10,895 nt of DNA from Alphaproteobacteria bacterium. Lineage in GTDB: Bacteria > Pseudomonadota > Alphaproteobacteria > JABSOH01 > JABAAW01. Position 1 is the stretch's first letter. Every line of letters begins with the position of its first letter. Under the pieces are notes generated by a model. The model was not told the DNA's origin. It made no database searches and was given only the letters and a program-made list of their open reading frames with translations. The translations under genes were made by a program, and so were the position numbers. The DNA lies in contig JABAAD010000006.1 in assembly GCA_014238935.1 (NCBI GenBank), positions 3,334 to 14,228 of the forward strand. Direction: 5' to 3'. Of this stretch, positions 1 to 6,490 are shown one piece after another.

Positions 1-272
1 CGCTCGCCGTCTATCACGCAGGCGGCGAACGAGGCTGGTGGACTTTGACGCTGCTGTGCGAGGGCTTCGATTTCGCTCCCGATTTGACACCGCAAGATTT
101 GCGCACCCTGTTGCTGACACGAAAGCCCGTCTCTTGCGATGAGCCCGCGTTGCGTTTGTTCGGGTTCTCCTTGTCGGAATACAATGCACTTTTTTCTTTT
201 TGTGTGCTAGCGTGGCTGTTGGACGGTGTGCGACGGGAGTGGCGCAAACACGGACGCGTGTCGAAGAGATGA
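1..272 (+). CDS. dsbB: DsbB-family disulfide bond formation protein, C-terminal part (5' end outside window)
   Basis: The reading frame is open from the window edge (first full codon at 3) to TGA 270-272, giving about 89 residues. It begins AVYHAG..GWW, a hallmark of alphaproteobacterial DsbB. Two cysteines follow (codons at 57 and 135) exactly 26 residues apart, the spacing of the second periplasmic pair Cys104/Cys130 in E. coli DsbB, and the second is in a CDE context. A hydrophobic helix after LSEYNALFSF then corresponds to the last membrane segment, ending in a basic cytoplasmic tail. DsbB is an inner-membrane protein that reoxidises DsbA and passes electrons to ubiquinone. The first helices and the quinone-proximal CxxC pair lie upstream of the window and cannot be checked. 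The downstream coq7 begins 15 nt after the stop, so co-transcription is likely. Confidence 0.85.
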   Translation, partial: LAVYHAGGERGWWTLTLLCEGFDFAPDLTPQDLRTLLLTRKPVSCDEPALRLFGFSLSEYNALFSFCVLAWLLDGVRREWRKHGRVSKR

Positions 273-287
273 TAGGGAGCGAGACTT

Positions 288-887
288 GTGTCAAGCGAGC
301 GAAATGCTTTGTTTTTCGTTCCTCCTTCGGACTTGGAGGACGGAGCAGCTTTTTTGCCCGGCGATCTGCCACCGCCGTTGCGTTTGTCGCGCATGTTGCG
401 AGTCGATCAAGCAGGCGAGCACGGCGCTGTGCGCATCTACGGCGGACAGAGCGCCATTTTGCACGAAGGAGAGACGGGAGAGTTGATCGCGCATATGGCG
501 GAGCAAGAAGAAGTTCATTATCGTACGTTCAACGAGTTGTTGAACAAGCACGCGGTGCGTCCTTCGTTGCTGGCTCCTTTTTGGCATCGCGTAGGCTACG
601 CCTTGGGTTATGCGAGCGCGCGGCTGGGCGTGGAAAGTGCGATGGCTTGCACAGTTGCGGTCGAAGAGGTGATCGACGCTCACTATGCCCACCAGCTGAT
701 GTGGTTGCGTCGATTTGGCGAGCAGGAAGAGCTGCTCGATACGATCGAGCGTTTTCAAGCCGAAGAAGCCGAACACCGCGATTTGGGACTGGCGCACGAC
801 GCGGAAGGCGCGCCTGCCTATCCGCTCGTGCAGCGCGTGATCAAAGGCATGGCGCGACTGGCGATAAGGATCGCCGAGCGCGTCTAG
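288..887 (+). CDS. coq7: Demethoxyubiquinone hydroxylase (Coq7/CAT5 family)
   Basis: This 199-residue di-iron monooxygenase hydroxylates demethoxyubiquinone (C6 of the ring) in the penultimate step of ubiquinone synthesis at the inner membrane. The carboxylate and histidine ligands of the family are visible: Glu44 in MLRVDQAGEHGA, Glu74-x-x-His77, Glu126/127 in VAVEEVIDAHY, and Glu160-x-x-His163 in EEAEHRDLG. The tail (APAYPLVQRVIKG..RLAIRIAERV) also matches the Coq7 C-terminus. The chosen start is GTG 288, with a purine-rich AGGGAG site about 8 nt upstream; the fold covers the whole length and no family part is missing. It follows dsbB by 15 nt and precedes the TPR gene by 51 nt. The pairing with DsbB makes sense because DsbB uses the quinone whose synthesis Coq7 supports, but that link is inferred. 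Confidence 0.95.
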   Translation: MSSERNALFFVPPSDLEDGAAFLPGDLPPPLRLSRMLRVDQAGEHGAVRIYGGQSAILHEGETGELIAHMAEQEEVHYRTFNELLNKHAVRPSLLAPFWHRVGYALGYASARLGVESAMACTVAVEEVIDAHYAHQLMWLRRFGEQEELLDTIERFQAEEAEHRDLGLAHDAEGAPAYPLVQRVIKGMARLAIRIAERV

Positions 888-938
888 CTGGGCGAAAGGA
901 TCTACACGAAGCCCGTTTTCAGCACACAGGAGGTTTCC

Positions 939-1493
939 ATGGATGAGTTCTTGTTTCGACCTGCGGCTGCCAAACGCTTTTCTACAGGGTTTGCCGCTTT
1001 GCGGTGGCTCAAGATTGCGTTGGCGACAAGCTTGCTCGCATTGGTTTTTTCTTTTTCTTCGTTTTTTGGGAGCGTGCCCTCGGCTTGGGCTGCAGCGGAG
1101 AAAGAGTCGAAGGGCGACGGCAAGGCTTTGTACAAGAGCGCATTGGAAAAGGTAAAACAGGCGCGCTACGCCTCTGCGATCGAAGACTTGAAGAAGGCGT
1201 TGAAGGTGGATGGCAAGAACGCCGACTTTTGGAGCCTTTACGGATTTGCCGCGCGCAAGGCGGGGTCGTACGAGCTTGCGGAGAAAGCTTATGCTCGTGC
1301 TTTGGAGATCGATCCGAATCATTTGGGGGCGCTCGAATACAGCGGCGAGCTCTATGTCGAGACGAAGCGCACCGAGGAGGCGCGCAAAAACTTGGAACAG
1401 CTCGAGCGGTTGTGTCCGCAGGGCTGTCGTGAGCGCACGCTCTTGGAGCAGGTGCTCGAAGGACAAGCCCTCGATGATACGCACAAGTGGTGA
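939..1493 (+). CDS. Exported tetratricopeptide-repeat protein
   Basis: The protein has 184 residues. The first 25 are basic, residues 26-46 form a hydrophobic stretch, and SAWA|A at 48-52 looks like a signal peptidase I site, so it is probably periplasmic or membrane-anchored. About three TPR units follow at roughly 62-95, 96-129 and 130-160, with the usual small/aromatic pattern (ALEIDPNH ends unit two). The C-terminal part carries CPQGC (Cys159, Cys163) followed by a short helix. I recognise this as a recurring alphaproteobacterial TPR type, but know no function; TPRs suggest protein binding. The start is firm: ATG 939 has a perfect AGGAGG at 928-933, 5 nt away, the best ribosome site in the window. 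A second ATG 4 nt downstream is out of frame. accA begins 6 nt after the stop. Confidence 0.85.
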   Translation: MDEFLFRPAAAKRFSTGFAALRWLKIALATSLLALVFSFSSFFGSVPSAWAAAEKESKGDGKALYKSALEKVKQARYASAIEDLKKALKVDGKNADFWSLYGFAARKAGSYELAEKAYARALEIDPNHLGALEYSGELYVETKRTEEARKNLEQLERLCPQGCRERTLLEQVLEGQALDDTHKW

Positions 1494-1499
1494 CGGGTC

Positions 1500-2456
1500 G
1501 TGGAAAACTTTCTCGACTTTGAAGAACCCGTTATGGCGCTGGAAAGCAGGCTCGAAGAGCTGCGACATTTGGACGATGGCGAGGGAGCCAATATCGTCGA
1601 GGAGATCGCTCGCCAGCAAGGCAAGATCGAACGACAGCTGAAAAGCATCTACGCCAAACTCACGCCTTGGCAGAAGGTGCAAGTCGCGCGTCATCCACAG
1701 CGTCCTCATTTTTTGGACTATATGTCCTCGATCACAGAAGACTTCCTCCCGCTGAGCGGCGACCGCGCCTTTGCCGACGACCAAGCGATCTTGGGAGGGG
1801 TGGGTTCGCTCGACGGTCGCAGCTGCATGTTCATTGGCATGGAGAAAGGCAAAACGGTCAACACGCGCTTGAAACACAACTTCGGCATGGCGCGTCCTGA
1901 GGGGTATCGCAAGGCGGTGCGTCTGATGCGTATGGCAGAGCGGTTTTCTCTTCCCGTCATTACGTTGATCGACACGCCCGGCGCCTATCCCGGCGTCGGC
2001 GCCGAAGAGCGCGGGCAGGCGGAAGCCATCGCGCGTGCCGTCAGCACGGGATTAGAGATAAGCACCGCCTTTGTCACCGTCGTCATCGGGGAAGGGGGAT
2101 CGGGGGGGGCGATCGCGCTTGCCAGTGCCGACCGCGTTCTGATGCTCAGCAACGCTGTCTATTCGCTCATCAGCCCTGAGGGCTGCGCAACAATTCTGTG
2201 GCGTGATGTTAGTCGCGCCGTTCAAGCTGCCGAAGCGTTGCGTCTGACCGCGCAAGATCTGATCGCGTTGAAGATCGTCGATCGCGTCGTCGAAGAGCCC
2301 TTGGGGGGAGCGCATCGAAAGCCCGATACCATGGCGGAGTCTCTCAAACGTGCGCTCGTCGAAGAGCTGGAAGAGCTCGACGCCAGCGAGGGACACGACC
2401 TTGTCGCGCGGCGGCACGAAAAATATCTCCACATCGGAGCTGCTGCATACTTGTGA
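1500..2456 (+). CDS. accA: Acetyl-CoA carboxylase carboxyltransferase subunit alpha
   Basis: AccA pairs with AccD to transfer the carboxyl group from biotin on AccB to acetyl-CoA, giving malonyl-CoA for fatty acid synthesis in the cytoplasm. The 318-residue length is normal for the family. Recognisable parts are the N-terminal helices (FLDFEEPVMALESRLEEL), the ARHPQRPHFLDY block, the KHNFGMARPEGYRKA segment, TLIDTPGAYPGVGAEERGQ, the oxyanion-forming GEGGSGGAIALA and ISPEGCATILWRD. The start is GTG 1500, only 6 nt after the TPR stop and without a clear Shine-Dalgarno, so translation may be coupled to the upstream gene. Its TGA (2454-2456) overlaps a GTG that opens a five-codon mini-ORF leading into the next gene. 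A G8 run at 2102-2109 falls in the oxyanion motif. The partner gene accD is in this window at 6572. Confidence 0.97.
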   Translation: MENFLDFEEPVMALESRLEELRHLDDGEGANIVEEIARQQGKIERQLKSIYAKLTPWQKVQVARHPQRPHFLDYMSSITEDFLPLSGDRAFADDQAILGGVGSLDGRSCMFIGMEKGKTVNTRLKHNFGMARPEGYRKAVRLMRMAERFSLPVITLIDTPGAYPGVGAEERGQAEAIARAVSTGLEISTAFVTVVIGEGGSGGAIALASADRVLMLSNAVYSLISPEGCATILWRDVSRAVQAAEALRLTAQDLIALKIVDRVVEEPLGGAHRKPDTMAESLKRALVEELEELDASEGHDLVARRHEKYLHIGAAAYL

Positions 2457-2480
2457 CACACTCTTCGTGACACGCTTCAC
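2453..2480 (+). repeat. Imperfect 14-bp direct repeat forming a GTGA stop-start relay between accA and the GNAT gene
   Basis: Unit 1 (2453-2466) is GTGACACACTCTTC and unit 2 (2467-2480) is GTGACACGCTTCAC, with 10 of 14 bases identical and the first seven identical. The accA stop TGA (2454-2456) overlaps GTG 2453. That GTG opens a five-codon frame (GTG ACA CAC TCT TCG TGA) whose stop at 2468-2470 overlaps GTG 2467, the preferred start of the acetyltransferase. No Shine-Dalgarno precedes GTG 2467. The layout is directly visible; a role in termination-reinitiation is inferred. Confidence 0.6.
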
Positions 2481-3093
2481 CACAGAGCAAGAACGCGTCG
2501 ACGATCATCATGAGGTCGAGCGTCTCTACGATGCGAGTTTCGGAGGTTCGGCACGGTGGCAGCGTCCTATCTACGATCTGCGGCGAGGACACTCGCCCGT
2601 CGCAGCGCTCTGCCAAGTCGTCAGGCAGCACGAGCAGGAAGCGGGGGGAGCGGGGGGAGCGGGAGATGCCGAGCAAGCGCATCCGGGGCGCATCGTCGCC
2701 GCCTTGCGCTTTTGGGAGGTGCGCATCAAAGAAAGCCGAAGCGGAACGACGGCATCGAGCCGAAAGAAACAACAAGGGAGACAAACCGAGAAACGGGTTT
2801 TGCTGTTCGGACCGCTGGCGGTTTATGCCGAGGTGCAAGGCAAGGGCTTGGGCAAGGCTTTGGTCGAGCGCAACATCGCGGAGGCAACAAGGCTCGGATA
2901 CGGCGGTATTCTCATCTCAGGCGTCGCTGCGTACTACCGTCCGTTCGGCTTCAGAACCCTCTGCGTCGAGGGGTTGCGCATGCCCAAACCCTCGCCAGGG
3001 CATGCGCTCATGGGTTTGGAGCTGAAACTACATTTCTTGATCAGCGCCAAAGGAGAAGTTCTGCCTGAGGAACGCAACGTCTGTCGCAGCTGA
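2467..3093 (+). CDS. GNAT-family N-acetyltransferase (YhbS-like, COG3153 type)
   Basis: From GTG 2467 the product has 208 residues. The acetyl-CoA binding motif A is clear: LLFGPLAVYAEVQGKGLGKALVE, with Q124-G-K-G-L-G-K130, followed by GYGGILISG and AAYYRPFGF, typical of the YhbS/predicted N-acetyltransferase group. The N-terminal helix (EVERLYDASFGG) also fits. The acyl acceptor is unknown. Two hydrophilic loops are longer than I expect: residues 54-73 (EAGGAGGAGD, from a 9-bp DNA repeat) and 88-110 (rich in Ser, Lys, Arg and Gln), which separate the strands ahead of motif A. The start is uncertain: GTG 2350 and TTG 2401 are in frame inside accA, but 2467 fits the domain start and lies 10 nt after the accA stop. 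No ribosome site is visible. It probably belongs to the accA transcript. Confidence 0.85.
   Translation: MTRFTTEQERVDDHHEVERLYDASFGGSARWQRPIYDLRRGHSPVAALCQVVRQHEQEAGGAGGAGDAEQAHPGRIVAALRFWEVRIKESRSGTTASSRKKQQGRQTEKRVLLFGPLAVYAEVQGKGLGKALVERNIAEATRLGYGGILISGVAAYYRPFGFRTLCVEGLRMPKPSPGHALMGLELKLHFLISAKGEVLPEERNVCRS
2641..2664 (+). repeat. 9-bp tandem repeat (2.7 copies) inside the acetyltransferase gene
   Basis: The unit GCGGGGGGA occurs at 2641-2649 and 2650-2658, followed by the partial copy GCGGGA at 2659-2664. The unit is a multiple of three and encodes AGG-AGG-AG in a loop between structural elements, so gain or loss of copies would keep the frame. It looks like a slippage product in a tolerant loop. 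Confidence 0.85.
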
Positions 3094-3097
3094 CGGT

Positions 3098-3127
3098 GTT
3101 TTGCAACCCCTGCGACTGCGGCAAAAC
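3098..3127. repeat. Inverted repeat in the recO leader
   Basis: GTTTTGC at 3098-3104 is the exact reverse complement of GCAAAAC at 3121-3127, with 16 nt between. It lies in the 47-nt gap between the acetyltransferase stop and the recO start, just before a CTATAAGG stretch and the AAGG-type ribosome site. There is no T-run after it, so it is not a standard intrinsic terminator. A stem-loop or operator role is possible but unproven, and chance cannot be excluded. Confidence 0.4.
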
Positions 3128-3140
3128 TCTATAAGGCAAG

Positions 3141-3875
3141 GTGCGGTGGAAAGACGAAGGCTTGTTGCTCGCCGTCGCTCGGCACGGCGAAGGCAAGGCG
3201 CGGCTCACCGTCTTGACACGAGAGCACGGATTGTGGAACGGCTTGGCGCGCGCGAGCAGCAGGAAGGGAGTTAGTTTTCCTCCTGTTGCAAGCCGTCTGC
3301 AAGTGCAGTGGTCGGCACGGCTCGAAAGCCATCTCGGATGCTTCGTATGCGAAACTCTGAAGGCGACCGCAGCCCCGCTCTTCGACGCTCCCACAGCTTT
3401 GTTTGCCTTGCTCTCGCTTTGCGCGTTGTGCCAGCAAGCCTTGCCTGAGAGAGACCCTTGCCGAGACTTCTACGAAAGAACGATCGCACTCAGCGAAACG
3501 ATCGATGGCAGCCGACGATGGCTCGCCGACTATCTACGATGGGAACACCGCTTGCTCGGCGAATGCGGCTTCGGTTTGGACATCGCGCGCTGTTGCGCAA
3601 CGGGTAGCGCGCGCGAACTCAAATGGCTCTCGCCGCGCACAGGGCGTGCCGTCAGCAGCAAGGGGCTGGAAACGCCTCTGATAGCACCCTACCGCGCAAG
3701 ACTGCTCGCTCTGCCGCCCGCCTTGCTCGATCGAAAGGGCTCACAAAGCATGCCGAACGCCGAGTGGCACGAAGGGTTGAGCGTCTTGGGCTTCTTTCTC
3801 AACAAATGCCTCGACACCCTGCCCACAGCGCGCTTGCAACTCATCGAGACAGCACGGCTACGACACGCCCTTTAG
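3141..3875 (+). CDS. recO: DNA repair protein RecO
   Basis: RecO acts in the RecFOR pathway: it binds SSB-coated single-stranded DNA, anneals strands and helps load RecA at gaps. The 244-residue product has the expected N-terminal OB-fold region (WKDEGLLLAVARHGEGKARLTVLTREHG, residues 3-30, then a basic ARASSRK turn). A helical C-terminal part follows with RWEHRLLGECGFGLD, CCATGS, LSPRTGRAVS and LSVLGFFLNKCL, all typical of alphaproteobacterial RecO. I see no zinc-binding cysteine cluster, as in many Proteobacteria. The start GTG 3141 puts the usual W-x-D-E-G at residues 3-7 and has AAGGCAAG directly upstream. It is the last plus-strand gene of the first block; a 70-nt gap separates it from the convergent membrane-protein gene. 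Confidence 0.92.
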   Translation: MRWKDEGLLLAVARHGEGKARLTVLTREHGLWNGLARASSRKGVSFPPVASRLQVQWSARLESHLGCFVCETLKATAAPLFDAPTALFALLSLCALCQQALPERDPCRDFYERTIALSETIDGSRRWLADYLRWEHRLLGECGFGLDIARCCATGSARELKWLSPRTGRAVSSKGLETPLIAPYRARLLALPPALLDRKGSQSMPNAEWHEGLSVLGFFLNKCLDTLPTARLQLIETARLRHAL

Positions 3876-3945
3876 TCCCAACAGCAAGACAGATCAAACG
3901 TCGCGCAATCGTCGAGGAACAGGAACAACGCCTCAAAACGGCGTG

Positions 3946-4269
3946 TCAGCGGTGCAACCACGCCGCGATTTGGCGCAAGACGGCGCTTCCCAACAGGCAA
4001 ACGCCTCCTGTGATGGACATACCCTTCCACGCAGGCATCAGAAGCACAGGCACAAAGATGACTTCCCATATCTTCGGGCTCAAGTAGCGTTGCACGATCG
4101 CTTGTGTCAGGTTGAGACCCTGCGGCAGGTGCGAGAACCACAGCTCGCCCAAAGGCGATTTCAGGTCGCTCTCGGCGAGGTAGAGCAAACCCTCCAGACC
4201 AAAGATCACCAGCGCGACGATAACTAACACCAACGCTAGTAGGTCAAAGACAATGCGAACGATAAACAT
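3946..4269 (-). CDS. Small conserved membrane protein of unknown function
   Basis: This is the only gene on the minus strand. From ATG at 4269-4267 the product has 107 residues. Residues 2-25 are a long hydrophobic helix and roughly 68-98 hold one or two more hydrophobic segments (WEVIFVPVLLMPAW, then GGVCLLGSAVL). Between them is a soluble stretch with GELWFSHLPQGLNLTQAIVQRYL. I recall similar short proteins with a W-F-x-L-x-P-x-x-L-N-x-x-Q-A-x-x-Q-R-Y-L core in other Alphaproteobacteria, none with a known role. The start is well supported by AGGAGA about 5 nt upstream (complement of 4275-4280). A longer in-frame start at 4335 is less likely because it lacks such a site and adds a polar N-terminus. 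It diverges from trpB (138 nt between the starts). I found no convincing promoter for it. Confidence 0.75.
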   Translation of the reverse strand: MFIVRIVFDLLALVLVIVALVIFGLEGLLYLAESDLKSPLGELWFSHLPQGLNLTQAIVQRYLSPKIWEVIFVPVLLMPAWKGMSITGGVCLLGSAVLRQIAAWLHR

Positions 4270-4321
4270 GCTCTCTCCTGTATTTCTAAAAAGTGACTCA
4301 AGACGACAAAAAATGCCGAAG

Positions 4322-4351
4322 TTGCACGAAGGCACAAGCCCATGTTAGAGT
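4322..4351 (+). promoter_or_regulatory. Candidate sigma-70-type promoter for trpB and following genes
   Basis: TTGCAC (4322-4327) and TAGAGT (4346-4351) are separated by 18 bp. Transcription would start near 4358, leaving about a 50-nt leader before ATG 4408. The same -10 hexamer and spacer occur ahead of accD, which supports the call. The -35 match is only partial. No leader peptide with clustered Trp codons or attenuator hairpin is visible in the leader. Confidence 0.5.
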
Positions 4352-4407
4352 AGTTGCATCCCTCTGGCAAGCAGGAAATGGCGCAGAAAATCGAACAGGA
4401 AATTGGA

Positions 4408-5655
4408 ATGGTGTCTGCTGCTTCTTCGACGCGTCCCGTCTCTTGCGAGCGTGCCAACAGCCCTCCCGATCGAGAGGGAAGGTTCGGTGACTTCGGCGGA
4501 CGCTACATGCCCGAGACGCTCATGCCGCTCGTCCTCGAGTTGGAGAAGGCGTGGCGCGAGGCGTGCGAGGATGTGCGCTACCGAGAGGCGATCGAGCATT
4601 TTTCGCGCCACTACATCGGAAGACCGAGCCCTCTGTACTTTGCCGAAAGAATGACCGAGCACTTGGGTGGCGCAAAAATTTACTTCAAGCGCGACGAGCT
4701 CAACCACACCGGCGCGCACAAGATCAACAATTGCCTCGGACAGATTCTGCTGGCAAAGCGCATGGGCAAGCGGCGCATCATAGCCGAGACAGGAGCAGGA
4801 CAGCACGGTGTTGCAACCGCCTCGGTCTGCGCGCGCTTCGGACTGCCGTGCGTCGTCTATATGGGAGCGAAGGATATCGAGCGTCAATCGCCGAATGTCT
4901 ATCGCATGCGCTTGCTGGGCTGCAAGGTGGTGTCGTGCGCGAGCGGCTCTGCCAGCCTCAAGGATGCCATGAACGAAGCGCTCAGAGACTGGGTCGGTAA
5001 TGTCGAGGACAGCTACTACCTGATTGGTTCTGTCGCAGGTCCTCATCCCTATCCCGAAATGGTGCGCGACCTGCAAGCGGTGATCGGGCGCGAGACGCGC
5101 GCGCAACTCATGGAAGCCGAAGGACGCTTGCCCGATCTGTTGGTCGCCAGCGTCGGCGGGGGCTCTAACGCCTTGGGGCTCTTCCATCCCTTTATCAGCG
5201 AGACGAAGGTGCGCATGCTCGGTGTCGAGGCGGCGGGAAAAGGCACGCAGACAAACCAGCACGCCGCAACCTTGACTAAGGGATCGCTCGGAATCTTGCA
5301 CGGCAGCATGAGCTATGTCTTGCAAGACGCGCACGGGCAGATCCAAGAGGCGCACTCGATCTCGGCAGGGCTCGATTACCCAGGGGTCGGACCCGAGCAC
5401 GCCTTTCTCAAAGACAGCGGGCGCGTCGAGTATGTCGCCGTCACAGACGAGCAGGCGTTGGACGCCTTCGACTTGTGCGCAAAACTGGAAGGAATCATTC
5501 CCGCCCTCGAGCCCTCGCACGCGCTAGCCGCCGTCGCTACGCGCGCGCCTGCCATGCCGAAAGACGCGCTACTAGTTGTCAATCTCTGCGGGCGCGGCGA
5601 CAAGGACATCTTCACCGTCGCGCGTACGCGCGGCGAGACGATCGACAAGGGCTGA
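4408..5655 (+). CDS. trpB: Tryptophan synthase beta chain
   Basis: TrpB condenses indole with serine to give tryptophan, using pyridoxal phosphate, in an alpha2-beta2 complex with TrpA. The 415-residue product has the family start [18 protein letters not shown], the Schiff-base lysine Lys105 in HTGAHKINN, the [13 protein letters not shown] block, the phosphate-binding GGGSNA loop and [13 protein letters not shown]. Start choice: ATG 4408 has AGGA at 4397-4400 with 7 nt spacing. ATG 4378 is in frame but its GGA lies too close, and TTG 4354 would precede the predicted transcription start. It opens the trpB-trpA-accD-folC-sdhE run. trpF, often just upstream of trpB in this class, is absent here; a divergent membrane-protein gene takes its place. 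Confidence 0.97.
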   Translation: MVSAASSTRPVSCERANSPPDREGRFGDFGGRYMPETLMPLVLELEKAWREACEDVRYREAIEHFSRHYIGRPSPLYFAERMTEHLGGAKIYFKRDELNHTGAHKINNCLGQILLAKRMGKRRIIAETGAGQHGVATASVCARFGLPCVVYMGAKDIERQSPNVYRMRLLGCKVVSCASGSASLKDAMNEALRDWVGNVEDSYYLIGSVAGPHPYPEMVRDLQAVIGRETRAQLMEAEGRLPDLLVASVGGGSNALGLFHPFISETKVRMLGVEAAGKGTQTNQHAATLTKGSLGILHGSMSYVLQDAHGQIQEAHSISAGLDYPGVGPEHAFLKDSGRVEYVAVTDEQALDAFDLCAKLEGIIPALEPSHALAAVATRAPAMPKDALLVVNLCGRGDKDIFTVARTRGETIDKG

Positions 5656-5661
5656 AGGAAA

Positions 5662-5687
5662 CTTGTGGAGAAGGCTTGTGGAGAACT
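5662..5687 (+). repeat. 13-bp tandem duplication at the trpA translation start
   Basis: CTTGTGGAGAAGG (5662-5674) and CTTGTGGAGAACT (5675-5687) share the first 11 bases exactly. The second copy contains the trpA start GTG 5678; the first copy supplies GGAGAAGG as ribosome site (GGAG 7 nt from the GTG). The first copy also contains a GTG (5665) that opens a 28-codon frame ending at TAG 5749-5751, overlapping trpA out of frame. Confidence 0.85.
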
Positions 5688-6490
5688 TCGAGACAACGCG
5701 CTTGGAGCGCTGCTTTCAAGACTTGCGCGCGCAGAAACGTTGCGCCTTTAGCGTCTTTCTGACGGCAGGCGATCCTTCGCTTGCCTGCTCGCAGCGCCTC
5801 TTGGAAAGCCTCGAGGGCGTCGATTTGCTTGAGATCGGCATGCCCTTCTCCGATCCCGTCGCCGACGGCGAGACCATACAAAAGTCTTCCGCCCGTGCCT
5901 TGGCGCAAGGAACGACGCTCGACGATGTTTTGCGTATCGCGCAGGCGGTCAGAGAAAAAAAACCCGATACGCCGATCGTGCTGATGGGATACGCCAATCC
6001 TGTCTATCGCTTCTCCTTTTCCTCCTTTGCCGAGCGCGCGCACGCGAGCGGAGTCGATGGTGTCATTCTCGTCGATCTGCCGCCGGAAGAAGACGCAGCT
6101 TGCAGGATCGCGTTGGCAGAGAAAGGCATCGCGCTCGTGCGTTTGGCAACTCCCACCTCCGACGACAAGAGGCTCCAGACGATCTGCACCGACGCAGCGG
6201 GCTTTCTCTATGTCGTCTCCGTTGCAGGCACGACGGGAAAGAAGCAGGCAGACGAGCAACAGCTCAAAGCTCTCGCGCAACGTTTGCGGAGACACACAGA
6301 ACTGCCGCTGGTCGCGGGCTTCGGCGTTCGAGACAAAGAGCAAGTTGCAAACGTCGCGCGATATTTCGACGGCGTCGTCGTGGGCTCGGCGTTCGTCGCC
6401 GAGGTGGAGCAGAGCTCTTCGTGCGAGCGGGCTGTGCAACGCGTCCGCGAGCGACTGGCGGAACTGCGGCGAGGGTTGCAGAACTCTTGA
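5678..6490 (+). CDS. trpA: Tryptophan synthase alpha chain
   Basis: TrpA cleaves indole-3-glycerol phosphate to indole and glyceraldehyde 3-phosphate and channels the indole to TrpB. From GTG 5678 the product has 270 residues, the normal length. The two catalytic acids are present: Glu52 in LLEIGMPFSDP and Asp63 in DPVADG, matching Glu49 and Asp60 of the Salmonella enzyme. FLTAGDPS, MGYANPVYR, VDGVILVDLPPEE, the flexible-loop region and the phosphate-binding VAGFGVRDKEQV and GVVVGSAFV segments follow in order. Upstream in-frame starts exist inside trpB, but 5678 has a good ribosome site from the first copy of a 13-bp duplication and gives the usual N-terminus. The gap to trpB is 22 nt. The stop codon overlaps the -35 hexamer of a promoter candidate for accD. 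Confidence 0.95.
   Translation: MENFETTRLERCFQDLRAQKRCAFSVFLTAGDPSLACSQRLLESLEGVDLLEIGMPFSDPVADGETIQKSSARALAQGTTLDDVLRIAQAVREKKPDTPIVLMGYANPVYRFSFSSFAERAHASGVDGVILVDLPPEEDAACRIALAEKGIALVRLATPTSDDKRLQTICTDAAGFLYVVSVAGTTGKKQADEQQLKALAQRLRRHTELPLVAGFGVRDKEQVANVARYFDGVVVGSAFVAEVEQSSSCERAVQRVRERLAELRRGLQNS

Noticed and set aside
1490..1522. GTGA overlap at the TPR stop as another stop-start relay into accA
   Set aside because: The frame from GTG 1490 does not end at the accA start but runs into accA, and the spacing is 10 nt, so it does not share the relay geometry.
291..1877. Very long open frame on the minus strand opposite coq7, the TPR gene and accA
   Set aside because: Its translation has no family features, and the plus strand encodes three clearly recognised proteins there. 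Antisense open frames are common at this base composition.
2102..2109. G8 homopolymer in accA, with other G6-G7 runs in the GNAT gene and folC, as phase-variable tracts
   Set aside because: It encodes the conserved GGSGGA oxyanion motif of an essential enzyme; glycine codons explain it and switching off would be lethal.
3101..3135. TTGCAA and TATAAG as a recO promoter
   Set aside because: The boxes are 23 bp apart and the transcription start would fall on the start codon; a leaderless recO is possible but unsupported.
3928..3944. ACGCC-7 nt-GGCGT hairpin just after the stop of the minus-strand gene, in the convergent gap with recO
   Set aside because: Only five base pairs and no clear T-run on either side, so I do not call it a terminator.
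4270..4320. A promoter for the minus-strand membrane gene (TTGTCG ... TAGAAA on the minus strand)
   Set aside because: Spacing is about 15 bp and neither box is a good match.
4352..4407. Trp leader peptide or attenuator ahead of trpB
   Set aside because: No run of TGG codons and no competing hairpins in the short leader.
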